From Leptotrichia trevisanii DSM 22070 (GTDB lineage Bacteria; Fusobacteriota; Fusobacteriia; Fusobacteriales; Leptotrichiaceae), in contig NZ_AXVL01000005.1 in the NCBI RefSeq assembly GCF_000482505.1, positions 62,001-126,000 of the forward strand: 64,000 bases of DNA, written 5' to 3'. Shown here one piece after another: positions 54,834 through 63,050 of this stretch. Below the pieces are notes generated by a model. The model was given only the letters and a program-made list of their open reading frames with translations, was not told the DNA's origin and did not search any database. Both the position numbers and the translations under genes were made by a program. How positions within the stretch are numbered: the first letter of the stretch is position 1; each line of letters opens with the position of its first letter.

Positions 54834-55514
54834 TTATCTGTTCAAAATTTTTTCAGTCTGCTTCAAATCTTTTTCTCTCGAAGCAACACCATATTTTTTC
54901 TTAATTTCCTCCAGCTTATCAATAATCTTCTGATTCTCTTCTCTTGAAAAGTTTTTTACCGATAAAAAAAATTTCATTGAACCTTCAAAACTTCTGATAG
55001 ACTTTGTTAAAAAAAGACGTTTTCTAAAAAAAGGCGGCTTTCTCACAATATCGTCAAAATCAATAAAGGCAATTTTACCGCTATTCCTATCTATAAAAAA
55101 ATTACCTAAACTAAAGTCCATATGATAATATCCCTTTTCAAAAAACTTTGTTTCAAAATCTAACCACAAATCAACTGTTTTATATGCAAGCTCAAAATCA
55201 TCCTTTTCAACTAAATAATTATAATAAGATATAAAATCCCCTTTAAACGTTTTATTTATATTTTCCGAAACAGTTTCTATCTTTATATGTAAAGGTGTAT
55301 ATTTTATAACCTTATATTCTGTAATTTTCATAAAATTCAATTCTGGAAAATCCTTTTCCAGATACTTTGCAATCTCAAAGGAATTTTTTCCCTTTTCCCG
55401 TGTAAATCCAAAAAAAATCTTCAAAGCCTTCTTGCTTTTATATTCATAAGTTTTGTAAAAAAATTTTTTTTCATTATCTATATTTAAATTTTTATTTTCC
55501 TGCATTTTTATCAT
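54834..55514 (-). CDS. LPS-kinase-like (WaaP/RfaY) protein, second
   Basis: About 226 residues. The kinase-like core has KKALKIFFGFTREKGKNSFE (N-lobe and helix C), YKVIKYTPLHIKIET, a catalytic loop GYYHMDFSLGNFFI and a metal loop IAFIDFDDIVRKP. The HxD is intact here (HMD), unlike in the gene at 47542. It probably phosphorylates an envelope glycolipid sugar; substrate unknown. The start is uncertain: ATG codons at 55514 and 55505 both lie near AAAGGA. Confidence 0.7.
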   Translation of the reverse strand: MIKMQENKNLNIDNEKKFFYKTYEYKSKKALKIFFGFTREKGKNSFEIAKYLEKDFPELNFMKITEYKVIKYTPLHIKIETVSENINKTFKGDFISYYNYLVEKDDFELAYKTVDLWLDFETKFFEKGYYHMDFSLGNFFIDRNSGKIAFIDFDDIVRKPPFFRKRLFLTKSIRSFEGSMKFFLSVKNFSREENQKIIDKLEEIKKKYGVASREKDLKQTEKILNR

Positions 55515-55749
55515 TTTTCCTTTATTTTTTATTCTTTTCATAGTAAAATTATTTAAAGCGAAGTTCATAGTTTATAGCTATGTTACACAAACTTTAAATT
55601 ATCAATCTGATTTTTATTCTAACATATTCTATTTTTTATTTCAATAATTAAAAATTAAATGGACAGAGTAAAAAACTTTTATCCAAAATATATTGATTTT
55701 TATAATTAACTGACGTAAAATAAGATAATAATAATGAAAGGAAGGCAAA

Positions 55750-56499
55750 ATGAAAAAAAATATAAGACTGTATAAGTTTAACGAAATTGATTCAACAAAT
55801 GAATATTTACGAAAAAATCATAAAAGTTATGAGGAATTTGATGTTATTTCTGCCAGAACACAGACACATGGGAAGGCACGTAGACAGAACGACTGGGTTT
55901 CTATGGATGGAATGGCTATTTTCAGCTTTTTTTTGAAGGAAAGAGACAACTGGGAAATTGAGGATTATTTGAAATTGCCGTTGATTGCTGGACTTGCAAC
56001 AGTAAACGGTTTGAAGGAAATTGAAAATTTGGAATATAAATTCAAATGGACTAATGATGTTTATGTGGAAAATATGAAATTATGTGGTATTCTAATAGAA
56101 AAAACTGAAGATGTTTATATTACGGGAATTGGGATAAATGTAAATAATATGTTGCCAGAAAACTTAAAAAGTAAAGCCATTTCATTGACTCAAATAAGAA
56201 ATAAAAAATATGAAATTGATGAAGTTATAAAAAATATTGTTTTAGAATTTCAAACATTGTGTGAAAATTTAGAAAATGGATTCTGGAAGGATATTTTAAA
56301 GGAAATTAATCAGATAAATTATTTGAAAGGTAAAAAAATTGAATTAAAATTTGGCAATGAAGTTATTTCAGGAGTTGCTCAGAATATTGATGAAAATGGG
56401 GAGCTTCAGATTTTGATGGAAAAAACAGATAATCGAAAGCCTGAAGTTAGGAGTTTTTCAGTTGGGGAAGTTTTTGAAAAGATAGTTTATTCTTCATAA
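55750..56499 (+). CDS. birA: Biotin-protein ligase (monofunctional BirA type)
   Basis: 249 residues without the N-terminal HTH, so not a repressor. Family features are FNEIDSTNEYLRKN, the biotin loop, KFKWTNDVYVENMKLCGILIE and TGIGINVNN. The normally invariant GRGRRGRxW loop reads GKARRQNDW here: Arg and Trp remain but several Gly and Arg are replaced. The protein might be catalytically altered or a divergent enzyme. A terminator follows. Confidence 0.85.
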   Translation: MKKNIRLYKFNEIDSTNEYLRKNHKSYEEFDVISARTQTHGKARRQNDWVSMDGMAIFSFFLKERDNWEIEDYLKLPLIAGLATVNGLKEIENLEYKFKWTNDVYVENMKLCGILIEKTEDVYITGIGINVNNMLPENLKSKAISLTQIRNKKYEIDEVIKNIVLEFQTLCENLENGFWKDILKEINQINYLKGKKIELKFGNEVISGVAQNIDENGELQILMEKTDNRKPEVRSFSVGEVFEKIVYSS

Positions 56500-56580
56500 T
56501 TTTTTTTAGATTTTTGTTAAAAAATTGTAAAATCAATATAGTTTAAAAGTAGTCTAAATTTTGGGATATTAGTAAATTAA

Positions 56581-56602
56581 AAAAGAGGCATAGGCCTCTT
56601 TT
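56581..56602. terminator. Bidirectional terminator between birA and the VWA gene
   Basis: AAAAGAGGC and GCCTCTTTT form a perfect 9-bp stem with loop ATAG, with A- and T-runs on either side. Confidence 0.85.
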
Positions 56603-56603
56603 A

Positions 56604-58142
56604 TTATTGTTTTTTTCTTAACTCTTCATTATCTTTTTTAGCATCTTTAATCGTACCACCTTTTCCACCATGTCCGTTCCAATATTTGCTCATAGGATTT
56701 TTTCTGCTTGTTGTTGGAATATATGCCACTGTTGCTCCTTTTCTAGCTTTAATCTGTGCTATATAGTCTTGCGACTGTTTTTCAATTTTTTCAAATTCAG
56801 TTTTATACAGTGCCTTTATTTTCTCTCTTCTCTCTTCGCTGAGCGCTTTAAGTTTTTTAGATATTTTTCCGTTAAATTCATATAATCCTGCAAATTTAGA
56901 ATCATTTGAATAACTTTTTGACCCATACATTATAAGAGAGCTCATATTATTTTTTTCTCCCAGAGATCTTTCTATAAGAAATTTGTTCATTGACAGTGTC
57001 AAATTATGAGATGCTATTATTCTGTTTATCATATAGTCATTTAAAGGTTCCCATTTATAGTCAGAAAAAGCTATTTCATGTATTCTTTGCAGTTCTTCTG
57101 TCAATTTAGCGGCATCATTTGCTGAAGAATAATAACCGTTTGCGGCATTTGCAATTTCTTTCAGCACTTTATTCTGATTGGCATCCACATTGAACCCTAT
57201 TATTCCTAAAACTATATCTGTATTTTCATTTTTAAATTTTTTCGCTGTTTCAACAGGATTACCGTCGCATGTTTCGATTCCGTCAGTAATGATATACAGG
57301 ATATTCAATGTCTTTTCGCCTTTTAATGCTTTCAAGTCATTTGTTCCGTTTTCAATCGATTTTGCTATGGAAGTCCATCCTGTAGGCTGAATTGGAGCTA
57401 AAGAGCTTTTCAGCTTATCCTTATTTAAAGTTTCAATCGGTGAAATCAGTTCGTTGGCGGAACATGATTCCTGTTTTTTACTTGCCGTATTATCTCCCTT
57501 ATGGCCGAAAACCCTCAGTCCTACTTTTGTGTTTGCAGGCATTTCGGAAATAACTTTCTCTATAGATTCCTTTGCAATTTCCATCATTGTTTTATCGCCT
57601 ATTTTCTGTTTCATTGAACCGCTGGCATCTAAAATGATTTCAAGATTGACATTCATATTTTCTTCAATTTTTTGTTTTGTAAAAGGATTTACCATGTCAT
57701 CCTTGAAGATGACATATGAAAATCTGTCAAGAGTTTCAATCGGCTCATAATCATAGCCGGCTATGTATAAAAATTTCTTGAAGAGACGTTCAACTTCTTC
57801 ATCAGAAGCATCTTCACCTAAGGCAGGTTTAATTTTTTTCAGTTCATTCTGAACATTTTCTCTCCAGATATCTGATTTTTTTACTATATTTTCTTCATAA
57901 GTATCAGGAAACTGGTAGATTCCAGGTGCCGCATCTACTATTCCCTCATATGTGTACACAATATCAGGCAAATCCCCGTTAACGCCTTTCCCTTTTTGGA
58001 GTTCCTCTTCTGAAAGCTGTTTTTCTGATTCTTTTTTCTTGTCTTCCTTTTTGTCTATATCTTCTTTTTTATTGAAGCAGGCTGTCAAGACTAAAAGTGC
58101 AATACTTAAAATTAATAATTTTTTCCATTTATTTTTTTTCAT
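56604..58142 (-). CDS. VWA-domain lipoprotein
   Basis: 512 residues. The signal ends in a lipobox (LVLTAC), followed by a Lys/Glu-rich tether. Residues about 165-355 form a von Willebrand factor A domain with an intact MIDAS: LDASGSM, TGWTSIAKSI and ITDGIETCDG. The C-terminal region (about 370-512) is helical. Related proteins are anchored outside the inner or on the outer membrane. Adhesion or complex assembly is possible but not shown. Transcribed divergently from the PhnD-like gene. Confidence 0.82.
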   Translation of the reverse strand: MKKNKWKKLLILSIALLVLTACFNKKEDIDKKEDKKKESEKQLSEEELQKGKGVNGDLPDIVYTYEGIVDAAPGIYQFPDTYEENIVKKSDIWRENVQNELKKIKPALGEDASDEEVERLFKKFLYIAGYDYEPIETLDRFSYVIFKDDMVNPFTKQKIEENMNVNLEIILDASGSMKQKIGDKTMMEIAKESIEKVISEMPANTKVGLRVFGHKGDNTASKKQESCSANELISPIETLNKDKLKSSLAPIQPTGWTSIAKSIENGTNDLKALKGEKTLNILYIITDGIETCDGNPVETAKKFKNENTDIVLGIIGFNVDANQNKVLKEIANAANGYYSSANDAAKLTEELQRIHEIAFSDYKWEPLNDYMINRIIASHNLTLSMNKFLIERSLGEKNNMSSLIMYGSKSYSNDSKFAGLYEFNGKISKKLKALSEERREKIKALYKTEFEKIEKQSQDYIAQIKARKGATVAYIPTTSRKNPMSKYWNGHGGKGGTIKDAKKDNEELRKKQ

Positions 58143-58221
58143 GAAAACCTCCTAAAAATTGTAGTTCTTTATTTAGTTTTTTTAATTTATCTATTATAAG
58201 TATACCACAAAAAATATAGAA

Positions 58222-58250
58222 TTGACTATGCAAATAACAAATGCTATAAT
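58222..58250 (+). promoter_or_regulatory. Promoter of the PhnD-like gene
   Basis: TTGACT and TATAAT with exactly 17 bases between them, 35 bases before the start codon. It shows that the in-frame TTG at 58222 is promoter, not the translation start. Confidence 0.8.
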
Positions 58251-58284
58251 AAGGCAGATTTATTTATACTATTTAGGAGGTATT

Positions 58285-59277
58285 ATGAGAAAAAATATTT
58301 TAAGAAGTTTGTTATTGCTGGCAATTTTGTTATTTGCAATTAGTTGTGGTAAAAAGAATGATACAATTAAAATTGTATTTTTACCTAATGAAACCAATGA
58401 TTCGTTGAAAAAATCAAGGGAAGAGTTTGCACGGGTTGTACAAGAAGCAACTGGGAAAAAGGTTGAAATTGTTACAACTACAGATTATAATATTACAGTT
58501 GAGAATATTATTTCTGGACAGTCACAGATTGCGTATATCGGAGCTGAGGCGTATTTGAATGCCAGACAGAGAACGAAAGATATTGAAGCAGTGCTTACAA
58601 ATGCTGGAGAAAGCGGAACGTTAGAAGATGCACGTTATTACAGTTTTATTGCAGTTAGAGCAGAAGATGCCAATCAGTACCGTTCTGGAGATGGGTTTGA
58701 CTTGAAAAAGTTAAAAGGTAAGTCTATAGGATTTGTTACAAACAGCTCTACATCAGGATTTAAAATACCTGCTAATTACATTGTAAAAGAGTTTGGATTG
58801 AAAAGTACAGATGAAGTGCTTGGAAATAAAGTATTTTCAAAAGTTATGTTTGGAAATTCACATCCTGGAGCACAAGTTTTATTATTTAAAGGGGATGTTG
58901 ACGTTGCAACATTTGCTATCCCAAAATCATTTACAATTTATGAGCTGACTGCTGGAAAGGACTTTAATTCAGGAGCTACATATAAAGTGAGAAAAGGGGC
59001 AGTCGCACCATTTGGGGATTATGCAGGAAAAAGTTTTACAGTTATAAAATCAATACCTGTTTACAATGGGCCAATAGTATTTAATACAAAAACTTTAGCA
59101 AAAGAGGATCAGGAAAAAATCAAAAAGGCGCTTTTAGCTAAATCAACAACTGACAATCCACATATTTTCAGTGACAAGAAAAGTAAAATAAGAGGACTTT
59201 TCTTAAAAGAAAACCCAAATGTTGGATTTGTGGAAACAAATACAGCCTGGTATGAAGGAATGAAAGATATAAAATAA
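58285..59277 (+). CDS. PhnD-like substrate-binding lipoprotein
   Basis: 330 residues. Signal and lipobox LLFAISC, then a periplasmic-binding fold of the phosphonate/phosphite/phosphate family: IVFLPNETNDSLKKSREEF, VEIVTTTDYNITVENIISGQ, IAYIGAEAYLNA, IGFVTNSSTSGF and MFGNSHPGAQVLLFKGDVDVA. AGGAGG precedes the ATG. No permease or ATPase gene follows; the next gene is rqcP, so partners must be elsewhere. Confidence 0.9.
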   Translation: MRKNILRSLLLLAILLFAISCGKKNDTIKIVFLPNETNDSLKKSREEFARVVQEATGKKVEIVTTTDYNITVENIISGQSQIAYIGAEAYLNARQRTKDIEAVLTNAGESGTLEDARYYSFIAVRAEDANQYRSGDGFDLKKLKGKSIGFVTNSSTSGFKIPANYIVKEFGLKSTDEVLGNKVFSKVMFGNSHPGAQVLLFKGDVDVATFAIPKSFTIYELTAGKDFNSGATYKVRKGAVAPFGDYAGKSFTVIKSIPVYNGPIVFNTKTLAKEDQEKIKKALLAKSTTDNPHIFSDKKSKIRGLFLKENPNVGFVETNTAWYEGMKDIK

Positions 59278-59295
59278 TAAAAATCGAGGAAAAAA

Positions 59296-59541
59296 ATGCG
59301 TTTAGATAAATTTTTAAAAGTAACAAGAATTATAAAAAGAAGAACAGTGGCAAAGGAGCTGGCTGACAATGGAAATATCGTCGTAAACGGAGATGTAAAG
59401 AAATCTTCCTATGATGTAAAAAAAGGCGATATTTTTGAAATAAAATATTTTAATAAAAATATAAAGGTAAAAGTACTGGATTTACCGCCTGAAAGTCTGA
59501 AAAAGGAATTTATTGATGAATATATCCAAATAATTGAATAA
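59296..59541 (+). CDS. rqcP: S4-domain ribosome quality-control protein RqcP
   Basis: 81 residues of the HslR/YabO/RqcP family: [41 protein letters not shown]. In B. subtilis RqcP acts with RqcH on stalled large subunits. It lies 18 bases after the PhnD-like gene and just upstream of spoVG, close to its usual surroundings in Firmicutes. Confidence 0.88.
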   Translation: MRLDKFLKVTRIIKRRTVAKELADNGNIVVNGDVKKSSYDVKKGDIFEIKYFNKNIKVKVLDLPPESLKKEFIDEYIQIIE

Positions 59542-59620
59542 TTTTAATTTATATAAAAAAAATCTACTTAAAATCACGATAAATAACAGTAAATATTGTA
59601 TTTTTATTGATGTTTTCTCT

Positions 59621-59648
59621 TGTTTTTTTTAACAAATAGGGTATAATT
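59621..59648 (+). promoter_or_regulatory. Promoter of spoVG
   Basis: TTGTTT and TATAAT separated by 16 bases, 40 bases before the gene. Confidence 0.6.
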
Positions 59649-59687
59649 ATATCGGAAGATATAAATTACAAAATAAGGAGAAGACTT

Positions 59688-59972
59688 ATGAAAGTTACTG
59701 ATATTCGTATTAGAATTGGAAAACAGACGGAAAACAACGAAAGGTTACGGGCGTATGCCGACATAACATTTGACGAAAGTTTTGTTATTCACGGGTTAAA
59801 GATAATTGATGGACAAAACGGACTTTTTGTGGCAATGCCTTCAAGAAGAATGCCAAATGGAGAATTTAAGGATATTGTTCATCCAATAAAACCTGAATTA
59901 AGAGCTGAAATAACACAAGTTATTTTAGAAAAATTTGAACAGGAAAGTGCAGCTCAGGCTGAAGCAGAGTAA
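59688..59972 (+). CDS. spoVG: SpoVG, nucleic-acid-binding regulator
   Basis: 94 residues: MKVTDIRIRIGKQTENNERL, ADITFDESFVIHGLKIIDG and GLFVAMPSRRMPNGEFKDIVHPI are all conserved. SpoVG binds DNA and RNA and occurs widely in non-sporulating bacteria. AAGGAG precedes the ATG. Single-gene unit with its own promoter and terminator. Confidence 0.97.
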   Translation: MKVTDIRIRIGKQTENNERLRAYADITFDESFVIHGLKIIDGQNGLFVAMPSRRMPNGEFKDIVHPIKPELRAEITQVILEKFEQESAAQAEAE

Positions 59973-59986
59973 AAAATTCGTAAATT

Positions 59987-60053
59987 AAAAGTACACCTAA
60001 AAATACTAAAATATATATACATTAATACTAATATCAGTGGTGTACTTTTTTTT
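59987..60053. terminator. Bidirectional terminator after spoVG
   Basis: AAAAGTACACC pairs with GGTGTACTTTT over 11 bp around a 41-base loop, with a long T-run on the plus strand. Confidence 0.75.
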
Positions 60054-60064
60054 ATATTTTAAAA

Positions 60065-60772
60065 TCAATTCGTATTACTTAACTTTTCCAAAACAGCTTT
60101 ATCCTTTTTGTTTCTTTTCATAACTGGTAAATACAGTACAAATTGCAAAAATATCATTGTCAGTATCAAGACAATATCATATAGCCAAATTGGATTTATA
60201 AATTTCACTTGTGAAATAATATGACTTTTTAAAAACATTGCATTTATCTCTTTGAATACCGAGTTATAAATGAATGCGTAAAGAAATATCAGAAGCAACG
60301 TAATTACTGACTGAAAAAATCCTTTTTGTGTTGGCTTGTCATCCAAATACTCATATCCAAAAAAGGTTGTAAAAACAATAAGTGCATGCATTATCATAAA
60401 AAGATAGACATAATAATTATCATGATAATATATTATTCCCGGCAAAATTAACGCTAATATCGGGCCAAAAGTCAAATAATATACGGCATTATACAAAAAT
60501 TTCGTTTTAAAAATCAGATACAGTCCTGCGAAAATTGCTGCGAAATTGCAAAGATGGACAGGTGTAACGTTGGTTATAGGTTCATTTTGATACATTAACC
60601 TGTAAATTGAATCAACTAATTTAAATATGAGCAAAAAATACCCCAAAAAAGTTGAATATTTATTTATATCCATATTTTTAAAAAATTTAGGAATATAAAA
60701 TAAAAATACGCAAAATAAAATAGATACAATAAAAGTTTCTATATGAATAGGGCTAAAATAACTAAAAGTCAA
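60065..60772 (-). CDS. Integral membrane protein, YwaF/TIGR02206 type
   Basis: 235 residues with about seven membrane spans. Family-like elements are VTPVHLCNFAAIFAGLYLIFK, YYLTFGPILALILPGI and FMIMHALIVFTTFF. The function of this family is unknown. The start is TTG, five bases after AGGAG. It lies downstream of another membrane-protein gene on the same strand. Confidence 0.8.
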   Translation of the reverse strand: MTFSYFSPIHIETFIVSILFCVFLFYIPKFFKNMDINKYSTFLGYFLLIFKLVDSIYRLMYQNEPITNVTPVHLCNFAAIFAGLYLIFKTKFLYNAVYYLTFGPILALILPGIIYYHDNYYVYLFMIMHALIVFTTFFGYEYLDDKPTQKGFFQSVITLLLIFLYAFIYNSVFKEINAMFLKSHIISQVKFINPIWLYDIVLILTMIFLQFVLYLPVMKRNKKDKAVLEKLSNTN

Positions 60773-60808
60773 AATATCTCCTTTCTAAATTTCCATTTAA
60801 AAATTTAA

Positions 60809-61558
60809 TTATTTATTATTTTCTACATTCAAGAAAATCACACTTGCCAGAGTTTTTTTATAAATTTCAAATATTCCAATTAAAATTCTGGAAATAATAA
60901 GAATAATTATTACTATCATAGCTGAATTTGGCGATTTTAATACAATTATTGAAGCAGCAGTTGTTAAAACGGCTGATACAATGGCTGAGATTACATTTAT
61001 TAAAAATAAAGGTAAAATTATTTTTACTCTATTGCCTTCTAATAGTGCTGTATTTTTTTCAAATGCAGTTGTTAGGCTTACATTTCTTGATAGATATATT
61101 TGTCTGAAAAATGCTGCAAAATATGCAAGTGCAAACAAAACTCCGATACCTACTATTCCTAAAGGTTTTATAAAATTACTTATAAATGTCATAATTATAG
61201 CTAAAATTATGGATCTTGACAATATGTCTTTTCTTGTCAGTTCATTTTTTTCATCAATTCTGGTGATAACATCATTTTGGAATAAATTCAAGGCATACTC
61301 TATCACAATTACGATTAAAAGATTGATTAACATAGCAGATAACGGTAATTTAGGGAAAGGCTGTTTAGCGACAGAAGCTCTTATCATAGCCTCGAATGAA
61401 TTAAACATTGTATAGCCGCTAAGTGCAAATAATGCTATGATTGAAGGCAAATATTTTCTGTCTTTACTAAACATTTCCTTTAAAACTGCAAAGGATTTTA
61501 TAAAATATTCTTTTTGTGTCAAATTTTCATTTTTTAATGATTCATTTATTTCTTTCAT
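60809..61558 (-). CDS. Hypothetical polytopic membrane protein
   Basis: 249 residues with five or six hydrophobic segments after a 35-residue charged N-terminus. It reads like the six-span membrane proteins of the DUF975/glycerophosphodiester-permease type (NTALLEGNRVKIILPLFLINVISAIVSA), but I cannot assign a family. Possibly cotranscribed with the YwaF-like gene 36 bases downstream. Confidence 0.6.
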   Translation of the reverse strand: MKEINESLKNENLTQKEYFIKSFAVLKEMFSKDRKYLPSIIALFALSGYTMFNSFEAMIRASVAKQPFPKLPLSAMLINLLIVIVIEYALNLFQNDVITRIDEKNELTRKDILSRSIILAIIMTFISNFIKPLGIVGIGVLFALAYFAAFFRQIYLSRNVSLTTAFEKNTALLEGNRVKIILPLFLINVISAIVSAVLTTAASIIVLKSPNSAMIVIIILIISRILIGIFEIYKKTLASVIFLNVENNK

Positions 61559-61630
61559 TTTTACCTCTTTTCTATTTTTTATTATAATTTTTTTATATTT
61601 TATTTTTTACGTAAAATTTTTCAACGCTGT

Positions 61631-62929
61631 TTATTGTTTTGTTTGTGAAAACATCCAGTCTTTTATTCCTGAAATGCTGTAAGCAACCTTCCAAGTTCCT
61701 GCGTGTTCTGAGCCGGGATTAGCGTCTTTTGTTAAATATGGATTTGTTCCTTTTTCAAGTGTTGTATATTTAATATTTGATTTTTGGGCAATAACTTTTC
61801 TTGCACCTTCCAGAAATTGCTCATTCGTGTAATCTGCTCTCCAGCTATCCCTTGCTACAACCGCCCCTCTTTTAATAAGTTCACTTGTAATAGTGTTCAT
61901 TCCTGGATAAGCCTTTGCATCTCCAGTTGAAACCATAATCCAGAGATTATTCTTTGCCATAGGGGCAACTTCCTTTTCATTCCACTGGCAGGCTACCAGA
62001 TATGAAGCAGCAAATAAATCTGGGTATTTAAAGTTCATGACAATTGCCATCATTCCGCCCATAGACTGTCCTGTTGCATATAATCTTTTTTCGTCAATGC
62101 TGTATCTTGAAAGCAGATGATCTTTTATAAGATTGACTGTTGCATCCAGATCGCTTGTAATATCTCCGTTATCATTTACTACTTGTCTTGAGTATTGTGG
62201 AGCCAGTACAAATGCTTCGTGTTTTGCCTGTTCTTCAGGAGTCGCAAATGAAACCGCACCATTTCCCTGTAGCAAAGTGGCTTTTGTATCTTCACTCAAG
62301 ACACCCATATCATGCATAAACAGCACAAGTGGATATTTTTTATTTCTGTCATAATTTTTTGGAGTATACAAATTGTATTTTACAACTGTCCCTGTTTTTG
62401 GATCTTTATATTCAAATTGTTTAAAATTTTCTACAACTAAATTTTTTGTTTTGTTATTTTCAAGTATAGCAATGCTTTTTTCCAATTTTTTACCATTTGC
62501 AAATAAAATATCTTCCTTTTGTGTAATGCTTGATGTGGCTTTTTTCATTTGGAATCCAGCCCCCTGCCCTCCTTCGATACGAAGAGAAGCCCCGGTATCT
62601 TTAGGATTTAATTCAATAATTACATATTTTCCATCTTTTACAATATTAGTTTTTTCTGGACGTGTGTTTGAATAAATGTTTTCTACATTTCTTCCAGCCA
62701 CTGTAAAAGTATTTTTAGTCAGCTGGGAATTTATAACTTTTTCATTAAATTCCACAATGATATGTGTAACCTGCTGTCCTGTTCCGAACACTTCTGTTAC
62801 GGATGTTACATTTCTAATACCTTTAGGATATTTTATTTTTTCCATTTTCAACGTGGTAGTTTCCGCTGAAAATCCAACTGTTGATAACAACATTCCAAAT
62901 ATTGTCAAAAATAATAATACTCTTTTCAT
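61631..62929 (-). CDS. Secreted alpha/beta-hydrolase esterase with N-terminal Ig-like domain
   Basis: 432 residues. A signal peptide (MKRVLLFLTIFGMLLSTVGFSA) precedes an Ig-like N-terminal domain (about 25-165). The hydrolase domain contains YPLVLFMHDMG (oxyanion region), the nucleophile elbow GQSMGG and a C-terminal catalytic His in GSEHAGTW. It resembles PHB-depolymerase-like or feruloyl-type esterases. Periplasmic or surface hydrolysis of an ester substrate is inferred. Confidence 0.87.
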   Translation of the reverse strand: MKRVLLFLTIFGMLLSTVGFSAETTTLKMEKIKYPKGIRNVTSVTEVFGTGQQVTHIIVEFNEKVINSQLTKNTFTVAGRNVENIYSNTRPEKTNIVKDGKYVIIELNPKDTGASLRIEGGQGAGFQMKKATSSITQKEDILFANGKKLEKSIAILENNKTKNLVVENFKQFEYKDPKTGTVVKYNLYTPKNYDRNKKYPLVLFMHDMGVLSEDTKATLLQGNGAVSFATPEEQAKHEAFVLAPQYSRQVVNDNGDITSDLDATVNLIKDHLLSRYSIDEKRLYATGQSMGGMMAIVMNFKYPDLFAASYLVACQWNEKEVAPMAKNNLWIMVSTGDAKAYPGMNTITSELIKRGAVVARDSWRADYTNEQFLEGARKVIAQKSNIKYTTLEKGTNPYLTKDANPGSEHAGTWKVAYSISGIKDWMFSQTKQ

Positions 62930-63050
62930 AGGCGATTCTCCTTTTCTATTTTTTATTATTTCTTAATCCTCAATAATTAAAAATCTTTATTAAATTTTAC
63001 CACACTTTTTCCTATTTTTCCACTGTTCCAAATGTTACTTTTTAAACGAG

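Noticed and set aside
58222-58284. Longer N-terminus of the PhnD-like protein from a TTG at 58222
   Set aside because: The TTG is the -35 box of a consensus promoter, and the ATG at 58285 has AGGAGG and begins a normal lipoprotein signal.
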